NCBI GenBank assembly: GCA_005791535.1
Contig: SXWH01000013.1
Coordinates: forward strand, 1 to 64,000
DNA: 64,000 nt
From: Verrucomicrobiaceae bacterium
GTDB taxonomy: Bacteria > Verrucomicrobiota > Verrucomicrobiia > Chthoniobacterales > Chthoniobacteraceae
Direction: 5' to 3'
Part shown: positions 27,150 through 34,186 of the stretch, piece after piece
Numbering within the stretch: the stretch's first letter is position 1
Layout of the letters: each line of letters starts with the position of its first letter
The notes under the pieces: generated by a model
Database searches by the model: none
Told to the model about the DNA's origin: nothing
The model's input: only the letters and a program-made list of their open reading frames with translations
Translations under genes and position numbers: made by a program

Positions 27150-27359
27150 TTATTGGCCGTCTTTCGGCTTCGCTTCGTGCGTGAGCTTGCCTTCGATGAT
27201 TTCCTTCAGGGCAATATCCGCAAGTCCCATACGGCCAAGGGTATCCACCATCGGCTTGTGGCCGGCGTTCAACTGCCGGACGCGCTTCGAAACAATGTTT
27301 ACGAGCAAAGGCGTGCTTCCAACTTTCTTGGCGGCTTCATCGACGAGGTGACTGATCAT
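27150..27359 (-). CDS. rpoZ: RNA polymerase omega subunit
   Basis: 69 residues from ATG 27359. MISHLVDEAAKKVGSTPLLVNIVSKRVRQLNAG followed by ADIALKEIIEGKL matches omega, including the conserved RVRQL core and ALKEI. It binds the beta-prime subunit and helps RNA polymerase assembly. A longer reading from 27428 would cross an 18-bp palindrome and adds nothing family-like, so the short start is preferred. It lies 27 bp upstream of smpB on the same strand, probably one transcript. Confidence 0.88.
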   Translation of the reverse strand: MISHLVDEAAKKVGSTPLLVNIVSKRVRQLNAGHKPMVDTLGRMGLADIALKEIIEGKLTHEAKPKDGQ

Positions 27360-27374
27360 GGTAGTAATAGTAAG

Positions 27375-27392
27375 CTTTTTCCCGGGAAAAAG
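27375..27392. promoter_or_regulatory. 18-bp perfect palindrome before rpoZ
   Basis: CTTTTTCCCGGGAAAAAG is perfectly self-complementary and ends 15 bp upstream of the rpoZ ATG on the minus strand. There is no following T-run, so it is more likely a protein-binding site or leader hairpin for the rpoZ-smpB transcript than a terminator. Confidence 0.5.
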
Positions 27393-27462
27393 GGAGTGGA
27401 GAGTCGATGGATGGGGCTCCCTTGTCAATCCCTGCTTTTTCCGCGGCGGACGGGTCCTGCCC

Positions 27463-27684
27463 CTATCCGGCTTCCGGCAACGATTTCACGACGACGGCTG
27501 TGCCGTAGCAAAGCACTTCCGCAATGCCCGCTGCCACCTCGGTCGCATCGTATCGCACCGCGATAATCGCGTTCGCCCCGCGTCCGTCCACTTGGTCGAG
27601 CATGAGTTGAAAGGCTTCGGTCCGGGTCTGCTCGCACAGTTCGGGCAAATCTCGGGCTTCTCGTTCAAAGGCGGCCCAAATTAT
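27463..27684 (-). pseudogene. 5'-truncated YbjQ/UPF0145 family remnant
   Basis: The open frame (73 codons, bounded upstream by TGA at 27685-27687) encodes EREARDLPELCEQTRTEAFQ, then ANAIIAVRYDATEV and EVLCYGTAVVVKSL. This is the C-terminal part of the roughly 105-residue UPF0145 (YbjQ) family, whose members form pentameric rings of unknown function. The N-terminal block with the invariant GANIFRD/IVGG region is missing: upstream sequence in all three minus frames shows no match. No ATG lies at its start, only a TTG at 27648. It is therefore most likely a decayed or truncated copy. Confidence 0.65.
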
Positions 27685-27835
27685 TCATGAACGCTGGGTA
27701 AGAGACCAGAGGCGGGACAAGGAATGTAAAAAATGCCGGCATTGATCGGATCGTGTGTGTTCTCCGCCCGCAACCGTTGCTTTCCTCGTGCTTCTCCGGC
27801 ATTGACGGTCCGCTCGCTGCGGCGACGATGTGTGC

Positions 27836-28204
27836 ATGAATGCCCGCTCTTTTCTCCGCTGTTTCGCTGCGCTGATTCTTTCCGTCGCAACTGTCTTTGC
27901 GGCGGACATTGCGCCTGCGGAGAAGGCGAAGATTGAGGCTTTGATTGCGAATGTCGGTGCGCTTGCGGATGCGAAGTTCGTTCGCAACGGGAGCACTTAC
28001 GACGCGAAGACCGCCGCCACATTCCTTCGCCGGAAGTGGGGCGCAAATGAAGGTGAAATCAAGACTGCGGCGGATTTCATCGCGAAGGCTGCGACTGGTT
28101 CCGGTACGACGGGGAAACCGTATCTCATCCAGATGAAGGATGGCACCGAAGTGAAGTGCGCCGATTATCTCACGGCAGAGCTCAAGAAGTTGGAGGCGAA
28201 GTAG
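27836..28204 (+). CDS. DUF5329 (YfeK-like) secreted protein
   Basis: 122 residues from ATG 27836. A signal peptide (MNARSFLRCFAALILSVATVFAA) precedes a small domain: KIEALIANVGALADAKFVRNGSTYD, TFLRRKWGANEGEIKTAADFI and SGTTGKPYLIQMKDGTEVKCADYL. The order of FVRNG, KTAADFI and TGKPYLI fits the DUF5329 family that includes E. coli YfeK. The function is unknown; it should be periplasmic. Its last 23 bases overlap the 3' end of the convergent hydroxylase gene on the other strand. Confidence 0.82.
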   Translation: MNARSFLRCFAALILSVATVFAADIAPAEKAKIEALIANVGALADAKFVRNGSTYDAKTAATFLRRKWGANEGEIKTAADFIAKAATGSGTTGKPYLIQMKDGTEVKCADYLTAELKKLEAK

Positions 28205-28982
28205 GCGGGGCGGCTTTGCGGGGACGGAATGGCCAGAGCATCTGGCCGAGGTAGCTGCGGGGCATCGGTTCATCCACGCCGAGTGCGGGCGGCTCGTGGT
28301 CCGGGCAGCGGTAGGTGCCGAAGAGGATGTCCATGAGCGGGGAAATGTTCGCGTAGTTTCCAGTCTCGCGGACGCGTTCGTGGTGCCAGTGGTGGAGCTC
28401 CGGCGCGCCGATGAGCCAGCGGAGCGGTCCGATGGGAAGGCGCACATTGGAGTGAATGTAGATTGCCCAGATGCCGCGAAACGCGAGAAAGCCGGCGAGC
28501 GTTTCCAACGGGAAGCCGAGCACGAATGCGGGGAGATTGATGATGCCCATCGTGTAAATCGTATCGAGGGGATGTTCGCGGTGCGCGGCGAGCCAGTCGA
28601 GGTGCTCGGCGCTGTGATGGATGGAATGGAAGCGCCAGAGCCAGCCGACTCGGTGCTGAAGCCGGTGCGCCCAGTAAACGCAAAAATCGCTGAGGACGAT
28701 CACTTCCACCGCCTGCAACCACCACGGCTGCGCCGCCACCGCCGCGCGAAACGATGCGGGCACGATTCCGTCGAGCCACGAGCCGAAATACGAAAGCACC
28801 GCAAGGACAAGTCCGCCCCACAGCAGATACTGGCCAAGGAAAAAGAAGAGGTCCGTCCACCATTCGGGGCGCAGGAATTTCTGCCCCGGTTTTGCCGGGA
28901 AGGTCTTCTCCAGCGGGACAAAAAGGATGACGAGAAAGAGCATGCTGACCCCGACTCCTGCGAGCGTGTAAACGATGTTCAT
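28182..28982 (-). CDS. Sterol desaturase/fatty acid hydroxylase superfamily membrane protein
   Basis: 266 residues from ATG 28982, which overlaps the upstream stop as ATGA. Several membrane helices are seen (IVYTLAGVGVSMLFLVILFV; YLLWGGLVLAVLSYFGSWL; WAIYIHSNVRLP region). The di-iron histidine clusters of the family are present: HRLQH (106-110), HSIHH (119-123) with later SAEH, HREH, and HHWHHE near residue 220. It should hydroxylate or desaturate a membrane lipid using oxygen; the lipid is unknown. It is the last gene of a three-gene minus-strand operon (29940 down to 28182). Confidence 0.9.
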   Translation of the reverse strand: MNIVYTLAGVGVSMLFLVILFVPLEKTFPAKPGQKFLRPEWWTDLFFFLGQYLLWGGLVLAVLSYFGSWLDGIVPASFRAAVAAQPWWLQAVEVIVLSDFCVYWAHRLQHRVGWLWRFHSIHHSAEHLDWLAAHREHPLDTIYTMGIINLPAFVLGFPLETLAGFLAFRGIWAIYIHSNVRLPIGPLRWLIGAPELHHWHHERVRETGNYANISPLMDILFGTYRCPDHEPPALGVDEPMPRSYLGQMLWPFRPRKAAPPTSPPTS

Positions 28983-29311
28983 GGCTGCGCTTGCCGGGCC
29001 GGCGGAGGCTCGGCTGGAACGGTGAGTGTATTGTTCTTCAACGTGAATGGTCCCACAGGCGCGGATTTTGAGCCGGGGATGAAAGTGCGCGGCGGCTCGG
29101 CGGGAACGACGACGGCACCGGATTTCGATCCCGGAGCCAACGTGCGCTGCTGCGGCGCGAAGAGGCGTGCATCCATCGACTTCGAGCCGGGCGCGACGGT
29201 TGGATTTTGCAGCGCCGCTTTCCGCTGTGAATTCGCGACGTAGCAGGCGAGCAGCGTAAGTGCGCTGGCAACTGCGGCGAGGCGGGCGATAGTCCGGAAT
29301 TGAATGTTCAT
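28979..29311 (-). CDS. Small membrane-anchored protein with APGSKS repeats
   Basis: 110 residues; no family is recognised. The N-terminus is a hydrophobic anchor or signal (FRTIARLAAVASALTLLACYV), with LLAC possibly a lipobox. The rest is Pro/Ala-rich with three copies of a PGSKS motif: TVAPGSKSMD, TLAPGSKSGA and TFIPGSKSAP, at 19- to 24-residue spacing. Two copies of VPAEPP also occur. Its ATG overlaps the upstream gene by 4 bp and its stop overlaps the hydroxylase start by 4 bp, so the three are almost certainly co-translated. The protein should lie outside the inner membrane. Confidence 0.72.
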   Translation of the reverse strand: MNIQFRTIARLAAVASALTLLACYVANSQRKAALQNPTVAPGSKSMDARLFAPQQRTLAPGSKSGAVVVPAEPPRTFIPGSKSAPVGPFTLKNNTLTVPAEPPPARQAQP

Positions 29312-29940
29312 TTCGACGATTCGGTGGCGTTCGGCAGGACTGGACGTTTGTTGAGAATGTCGTTGAGGGCATCCGCCTCCCTGACCTTCAAAGTGTGGTT
29401 TAAAAAATCCGATTCCCAGACATGTTGAATCACGTGCGGGGAAATTATTGGCGTTGTCACCTTTGAAGACGGCGCGACGATGGCCTGCGCTGTCGGAGGG
29501 AGCTTGATTTCTGGTGGTGATTCTGCGGGCGAAAGGTTGTGGAGCGTTCGGAATACCTGAGAGCGACGGATCATCTCCAGAGCCTCTCCTCCCGGTAGGA
29601 CCGTGCTTTTAGACGTGGACATCATTACCGGCTTTGGTTCGAGCGTGGATTCGATGAACCCGCGCTCGCCGCTTCGACTGTCGAATTGCAGTTTCGCGAG
29701 GTCCGCGGGCTGTGCGTTCACGTTTTCGCCGCTGCGCTTGCCTGGCTCCATGGCGTATTGATCCACAGCGGCATCGAGCATTCGCAGGTCTTGCAGAATC
29801 TGAGTCGATTTTGTGCCGCGCATGGAGCGCTGGCGATTGGGAATGGCGAGGGTGACCGCGAGGTAGAGGACGAGCATCGTGAGCGAGAGCACAATGACGA
29901 ATCCGCGGCGGACGAGTGGTGGCTTATTTTCCGAGGGCAT
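29308..29940 (-). CDS. Pseudopilin-like single-pass membrane protein
   Basis: 210 residues, first gene of the operon. After a short polar start (MPSENKPPLVRRG) comes a hydrophobic helix (FVIVLSLTMLVLYLAVTLAI), then TQILQDLRMLDAAVDQYAME. The last segment resembles the N-terminal helix of verrucomicrobial type II secretion pseudopilins (LRxIDAAKDQYALE). The cleavage-site Gly followed by Phe is present, but the Glu at +5 is not. The C-terminal 140 residues are low in hydrophobics and include VAPSSKVTTP, similar to the APGSKS motif of the next gene. Function unknown; the pilin-like link is inference from a short segment. Confidence 0.7.
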   Translation of the reverse strand: MPSENKPPLVRRGFVIVLSLTMLVLYLAVTLAIPNRQRSMRGTKSTQILQDLRMLDAAVDQYAMEPGKRSGENVNAQPADLAKLQFDSRSGERGFIESTLEPKPVMMSTSKSTVLPGGEALEMIRRSQVFRTLHNLSPAESPPEIKLPPTAQAIVAPSSKVTTPIISPHVIQHVWESDFLNHTLKVREADALNDILNKRPVLPNATESSK

Positions 29941-30034
29941 AACGATCCTTTCGACAATACGATGATCGAAGCGTTCAAACGAAGCGATGATGTTTTTGTT
30001 GTCCGCAGCGTGGAATGGCCGGAGATTCCGCGCG

Positions 30035-30352
30035 ATGAGAATCGCTCACGTTGTCGGATACGCCTCTATTTGTGCAGCTCTACATCTCGCCGGATGCGGC
30101 TCGTTGGAGCCGTCCGCTCCCGCCGTGACACCCGCGGTTGCCGTTGCGGCGCGTGTTGACATCGGGGAACTGGAGCATGGCCGGCTCATCTACACGACGC
30201 GCTGCGTGGAGTGCCATGCGGCCGAGCGCATCCCGCGATACTCGCGCGCAGAGTGGATGGAGATTCTTCCGCGAATGGCCGATGAGGCGCGGCTGAACGA
30301 TGCGCAGGATCGCGCCGTGCGCGCCTACGTGATGGCGTTTGTGACGCGTTGA
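30035..30352 (+). CDS. Small c-type cytochrome lipoprotein
   Basis: 105 residues from ATG 30035. The signal peptide ends in a lipobox (LHLAGCGS), so the mature protein should be lipid-anchored. One haem-binding motif CVECH occurs in RLIYTTRCVECHAAERIPRYSRAEW, followed by a helix with Met residues (LPRMADEA, AYVMAF), one of which may be the sixth haem ligand. It resembles single-haem electron carriers. No redox enzyme is encoded next to it; its stop is 4 bp from the convergent ACT-domain gene. Divergent from the pilin-like operon, with a 94-bp shared promoter region. Confidence 0.82.
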   Translation: MRIAHVVGYASICAALHLAGCGSLEPSAPAVTPAVAVAARVDIGELEHGRLIYTTRCVECHAAERIPRYSRAEWMEILPRMADEARLNDAQDRAVRAYVMAFVTR

Positions 30353-30356
30353 AGTC

Positions 30357-30839
30357 TCAGCGCGAGACGTCGCCCTGATCGAGCACTGCAAAGCGCGCGG
30401 CCTTCAGGACGGATGCGCCGCAGTCGTAATCCTCGACGTGCAGTGCCAGAGCGGCGAGGCCGTTGGGGCGGGTCAGCAGCGCATAGGAGCCGAATATATT
30501 GACCTCCGCTGCGAGCAGCGCGCCGAGAATTTCGCCAAGTTGCGAAGCCTCCTTCATCTCCACCACAATGAGCGGCGAAACGGCATGCGGAATAGAATGG
30601 AGGTGAAAAATGCCCTCCACGCTCTCCGGATCGCTCACGACGATCCGGACGATTGCTGTGTCCGAGCTCGATTCAATGCTGGTCGCCAGGACATTTACGT
30701 GATGGTCCGCGAGTAATCGCACGACGTCGAGGAAAGCGCCGACGCGATTGCGAAGAAAAATCGAGAACTGTTGGACCGCGCCGCTGGGTTTCTTTTGCGT
30801 GGTTTCGGAGCGTTTGGTCGGTGGAGCTTCGGATGACAT
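30357..30839 (-). CDS. Tandem ACT-domain regulatory protein
   Basis: 160 residues. After a Ser/Thr/Lys-rich start, the first ACT domain reads QQFSIFLRNRVGAFLDVVRLLADHHVNVLA and continues TAIVRIVVSDPESVEGI. The second is LIVVEMKEASQLGEILGALLAAEVNIFGSY then LAALALHVEDYDCG. Such stand-alone proteins usually bind amino acids and regulate partners. It begins immediately after the stop of the upstream secreted-protein gene with no spacing, so it is co-transcribed with it. Confidence 0.85.
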   Translation of the reverse strand: MSSEAPPTKRSETTQKKPSGAVQQFSIFLRNRVGAFLDVVRLLADHHVNVLATSIESSSDTAIVRIVVSDPESVEGIFHLHSIPHAVSPLIVVEMKEASQLGEILGALLAAEVNIFGSYALLTRPNGLAALALHVEDYDCGASVLKAARFAVLDQGDVSR

Positions 30840-31262
30840 CTATTTGTAAGAGTAGATCAGGCAGAATGCCGCGCGGGTGGCTTCCGTCGCGGTAATGCGA
30901 ACATAGTATGGTCCGCTCGTCTGCGGAGAAAATCGTGCACCGGCGCGATTTGCATCGGCATAGTTTTCCACCGGCATCGGGTTTCCACTTTCGGTGAAAA
31001 CGGCGACATTCAGCCCTTTGGTGCGAGCGTGCGCGGCCACCGAGAACCAGTAGTGGTTCCCCGCAAATAGATTCACCTGCACGATCTTCGGCTCGCCCGC
31101 GGTGAGTTCGCCTGACCAGTGTCCGTCGCGAATCTTGAAACCGTCGTTGCTCCAAGCGCCCGCGAGTTCGAGAACATCGGCCCGCGCGGCCACGAGTTCA
31201 TCCTCGGTCGCGGCTCCGCAGCCTAGGGCGGTCAGCAAAAATGCGGCGAGAAGTCGTTTCAT
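30840..31262 (-). CDS. Secreted protein of unknown function, pre-peptidase-like C-terminal fold
   Basis: 140 residues. The N-terminus is a signal peptide with a possible lipobox (LLTALGCGAA). The body suggests a jelly-roll similar to bacterial pre-peptidase C-terminal domains: GHWSGELTAGEPKIVQVNLFAGNHYWFSVAA, then NVAVFTESGNPM and RFSPQTSGPYYVRITAT. This family likeness is by pattern only. Its start overlaps the upstream gene by 4 bp and its stop abuts the ACT gene. Confidence 0.72.
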   Translation of the reverse strand: MKRLLAAFLLTALGCGAATEDELVAARADVLELAGAWSNDGFKIRDGHWSGELTAGEPKIVQVNLFAGNHYWFSVAAHARTKGLNVAVFTESGNPMPVENYADANRAGARFSPQTSGPYYVRITATEATRAAFCLIYSYK

Positions 31263-32056
31263 AGGTCCTTTTTGGTGATGTCGGCAATGAGCGTCTTTGC
31301 GAGTGCGTGGAGCGCCTGCACGTCTTCGAGGGTTGGAGTCGTGTCGCCCGGGAAGCTCACGGCTTTGTGAATGTCGAAAAGCGTGAGGCGCACTTTCTTG
31401 ATGAGGGGATTGTCGCGCGATTTCTCCGGCATTGCCGCGAGTTTGTTTGTGAACGAGCGGGCGATACCCGGCTGCCGGAGGATTCGCGCGGCGGGGCCCG
31501 AGTAGTTCTTTGCAATTGCCGCGGTGATGACTTCCGTGCCGCGCGCCCAGCCGCCGAGGAGAACGAAAGTAACGAGGTCTTTGTCGTCGTGGGCGTTCAT
31601 CGCGTCGATGACTTCATTTTGCGCCGCTTCCAGCTCCTCCTTGAGTGCGTCCCACTGATTGTTCGCCGCGAACTCGCTGATGCTGTTGCCCCGATTGAGG
31701 AGGTTCTGTCCCACGCCAAGCGCATTTGCGAGCGTGCGGACGTCGCGGGCGATGTTCTTCACCTGCTGCCCGTCCATGGCTTCGACCGCGAGGTAACCAT
31801 CGGCGATCAATCCGCCGAGGTTCATCGCAATCTGGGAGCGCCCGGTGAAATTGGTGGGGATTGGCGGACGAAAAAACGCAGCCCAGTCGGGTTTCGCGAA
31901 CTTTCCAAGCGCGGCGAACAGTTCTCCGGGCATCGGGTAGGAAAGCACCTGATCCAATGCCGCTCCCGCAATTTGCTCTTTCGTGAGCGCGGGCTGGTTT
32001 TCCTGCGCGATGACCGTGGTGGCTGCGAGGAGGACGATGAGATACCGGCGTGGCAT
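31259..32056 (-). CDS. Secreted protein of unknown function
   Basis: 265 residues with a signal peptide (MPRRYLIVLLAATTVIAQ). The mature protein is predicted to be mostly helical: ALDQVLSYPMPGELFAALGKFAKPDWAAF, then RSQIAMNLGGLIADGYLAVEAMD, KNIARDVRTLANALGVGQNLL and NNQWDALKEELEAAQNEV. It is not assigned to a named family. It is the first gene of a three-gene minus-strand operon with the small secreted protein and the ACT-domain protein. Confidence 0.75.
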   Translation of the reverse strand: MPRRYLIVLLAATTVIAQENQPALTKEQIAGAALDQVLSYPMPGELFAALGKFAKPDWAAFFRPPIPTNFTGRSQIAMNLGGLIADGYLAVEAMDGQQVKNIARDVRTLANALGVGQNLLNRGNSISEFAANNQWDALKEELEAAQNEVIDAMNAHDDKDLVTFVLLGGWARGTEVITAAIAKNYSGPAARILRQPGIARSFTNKLAAMPEKSRDNPLIKKVRLTLFDIHKAVSFPGDTTPTLEDVQALHALAKTLIADITKKDL

Positions 32057-32099
32057 GGCGGAAGTTAGAAGCGGGTTGTGCCCGGTGTCGAGATTTCAG

Positions 32100-32600
32100 T
32101 CACCATTCCGCCGCATACTCTGCGACTGCGGCCGGGTCTTCGAGCGCATTCAACAACTCCTGCACGGTGCCTTGATGACCCGGCAGGCGTAAGTCCGGAC
32201 GGATGTCGTGGAGCGGCTGCAGCACGAACCTGCGCACGTGAAGTCGCGGATGAGGAATCACGATATCGTTGTTCGCGAGCACGAGATTGCCCGCGTAAAG
32301 AATGTCCAAATCGAGCGTTCGGGGAGCGTTGCGCGGGCGCTTTGAAGGGCGTCCCATCGCGGCCTCGATGGACTGCAGGCCATCAAGCAGCGCGGCTGGC
32401 AGTCCGTCGTATTCGATTTCGATGACGGCATTCAGAAACGCATCGCAACCGCTGCCCGGTCCGACCGGTTCGGTTTCGTAAACCCGCGAGCAAAGAAGTG
32501 GCCGCGCCACGCCTTTCAGCGCCATGACCGCCGCCCTGCCTTCGCGCAGGTTCTGCAAACGATCGCCGAGATTTGAGCCGAGGGCGATTCCCGCGCGCAT
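32100..32600 (-). CDS. folK: 2-amino-4-hydroxy-6-hydroxymethyldihydropteridine diphosphokinase
   Basis: 166 residues from ATG 32600. HPPK signatures: GIALGSNLGDRLQNL, RVYETEPVGPG, DAFLNAVIEIEYDG, LQSIEAAMGR, APRTLDLDILYAG and VIPHPRLHVRRFVLQPL. It transfers pyrophosphate from ATP to 6-hydroxymethyl-dihydropterin in folate synthesis. It starts 2 bp after the dapB stop on the same strand, so the two are probably one transcript. Confidence 0.95.
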   Translation of the reverse strand: MRAGIALGSNLGDRLQNLREGRAAVMALKGVARPLLCSRVYETEPVGPGSGCDAFLNAVIEIEYDGLPAALLDGLQSIEAAMGRPSKRPRNAPRTLDLDILYAGNLVLANNDIVIPHPRLHVRRFVLQPLHDIRPDLRLPGHQGTVQELLNALEDPAAVAEYAAEW

Positions 32601-32602
32601 CG

Positions 32603-33340
32603 TTACTTCAAGCCGAGCACGTCGCGCATGTCGTAGAGTCCGGGAGCCTTCCCGTGCGCCCACAGCGCTGCGCGGATCGCTCCGCGGGCGAAAATATCGC
32701 GGCTGCTCGCCTTGTGTGTCAGTTCCACGCGTTCACCGAGTGCGGCAAAAAGCACGGTGTGGTCGCCGACTACGTCGCCGCCGCGGATTGCGTGCATCCC
32801 GATTTCACCGCGCGTGCGCGCTCCCACATCGCCGAATCGTCCGTGCCGCACGTCGGTATTGTATTGGAGGCCGCGGACCTCGGCGAGCGCCTCCGCGAGC
32901 ATCTTCGCCGTTCCGCTCGGAGAATCCTTTTTCATCCGGTGATGGGTCTCGGTGATTTCCAGGTCGAACTCCGGACCGAGAGTTTCCGCCGCCTTTCTCG
33001 TGAGCCAAAGCAGTGTGTTCACGCCGGTGGAGTAATTGCCGGAATACACGATGGGAATGTGTGCAGATGCCTCACGGATTTTTGCCACGCCGGCATCGGA
33101 GATTCCGGTCGTGCCGATGACGAGTGTCTTTTTCCCTGCGACGCACGCGGCGAGCACTGCTTCCAGCGCGCTGTGGTGGCTGAAATCGATGCAGGCATCC
33201 GATTTCGCCAGACCGCCTGTGAAGTCGTCCCCGGCATCCGTAGCCGCTCCGATCGTGGTATCCGGGAACTCCTGCGAGCATGTGATAAGAGCCTGTCCCA
33301 TGCGTCCGCGGGAGCCGTTGATATGAAGTTTGATTGCCAT
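32603..33340 (-). CDS. dapB: 4-hydroxy-tetrahydrodipicolinate reductase
   Basis: 245 residues from ATG 33340 (MAIKLHINGSRGRMG, the nucleotide-binding loop). Key motifs: CIDFSHHSALEAVL, VIGTTGISD, YSGNYSTGVNTL and the catalytic EITETHHRMKKDSPSGTAKML. The end has DVVGDHTVLFAALGERVELTHKASSRDIFARGA. It makes tetrahydrodipicolinate for lysine and meso-diaminopimelate, matching the DNPR-type MurE at 42651. It lies 20 bp downstream of the Cys/His-rich DUF6572-like gene. Confidence 0.96.
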   Translation of the reverse strand: MAIKLHINGSRGRMGQALITCSQEFPDTTIGAATDAGDDFTGGLAKSDACIDFSHHSALEAVLAACVAGKKTLVIGTTGISDAGVAKIREASAHIPIVYSGNYSTGVNTLLWLTRKAAETLGPEFDLEITETHHRMKKDSPSGTAKMLAEALAEVRGLQYNTDVRHGRFGDVGARTRGEIGMHAIRGGDVVGDHTVLFAALGERVELTHKASSRDIFARGAIRAALWAHGKAPGLYDMRDVLGLK

Positions 33341-33360
33341 GTTAAACGGTGAAAAATGTT

Positions 33361-33783
33361 TCAGTGGCAGCCGCATCCAGTGCCGCATCCGCCCTCCTGG
33401 GGCGGGTTCAGTCCTTCAACGGTGAGGTTGATTCCTTGCAGTGAAATCTGCTCGCGCACTCTTAAAAGGAGATCCGTGACGACCGGTGGCGGCTCCTCCG
33501 CGCATGCGAGCGTGAGCCGGACCTTTTTGCCGACGGTCTGCGGCAGTTGCTCGGCCATTTCACCATCGAGCGCGAAGGACATATACGAATTGAGCTTCTC
33601 CTGGAGCTGGAAGAGTTGCTCGTCGCCTCCCTTCCACGGCCGGGGCTCGAACATCACCAGCACGACTTCGCCGGTTTCGGGATCGATGCCGAGCGCGTCC
33701 AGAACGCGTGGATTCGCCACACCGTTGGCGGCTGGTTCGTGTTCGTGCTGGCAGCAGTTTTCAGATTCGCAGTGTTCGCTCAT
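33361..33783 (-). CDS. DUF6572-like protein with Cys/His-rich ends
   Basis: 140 residues from ATG 33783. The middle (NPRVLDALGIDPETGEVVLVMFEPRPW, then LFQLQEKLNSYMSFALDGEM) resembles the DUF6572 family. The two ends are unusual: an N-terminal cluster CESENCCQHEHE (3 Cys, 2 His) and a C-terminal cluster CGTGCGCH (3 Cys, 1 His). Together they look like a metal site or metal-delivery tails. The protein is probably cytoplasmic, as no signal is seen. It is upstream of dapB and folK in the same direction. The family call is from memory of the domain pattern. Confidence 0.72.
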   Translation of the reverse strand: MSEHCESENCCQHEHEPAANGVANPRVLDALGIDPETGEVVLVMFEPRPWKGGDEQLFQLQEKLNSYMSFALDGEMAEQLPQTVGKKVRLTLACAEEPPPVVTDLLLRVREQISLQGINLTVEGLNPPQEGGCGTGCGCH

Positions 33784-34186
33784 CGCCGAGAAATGCCGTG
33801 CCGCCGCGGCGCTGTCAAAGTCGCGTCGCGGAAAATTTCCCGTCATGGCAGGTGCCGTCTCGATCCTTTGCGGTGGGTGGGACAGCATTTGTCTGACAAC
33901 CCGTGATCTACTCGCGACGTGAATATCCGCGCACTACTTTCCCGCATTTTCCTGCGAATTCGAGACGATGTGAGCCCGCGTCCTCGGGGGTTGAAGCAGG
34001 ACGAGTTCGTGTTTCGTCGCGAGGTTCCACAATACCCCTACGTCGATACCGCCGGGACTGCGCTTCCGCCGCACGGCGCGGAGGTCAGGCGTGGCAGACG
34101 TCGGGCTGCTCAGGATGCGGAGTAGCGGGTAGCGGCGCTTTTTGTTCAAAGGATGCGCGGCGGCGATCCTTTCAATTGGAGACCAG
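33784..34186. other. 403-bp divergent region without a secure gene
   Basis: This separates the DUF6572-like gene (-) from the DUF1549/DUF1553 gene (+). A 68-codon plus-strand frame from GTG 33919 to 34125 has a basic start (NIRALLSRIFLRIRDDV) but an Arg-rich, low-complexity end and no ribosome site, so it is not called a gene. Promoters for both neighbours should lie here but no confident boxes were found. Confidence 0.5.

Noticed and set aside
33919-34125. 68-codon plus frame from GTG 33919
   Set aside because: No ribosome site, Arg-rich low-complexity end, no conserved pattern; kept only as a note in the intergenic entry.
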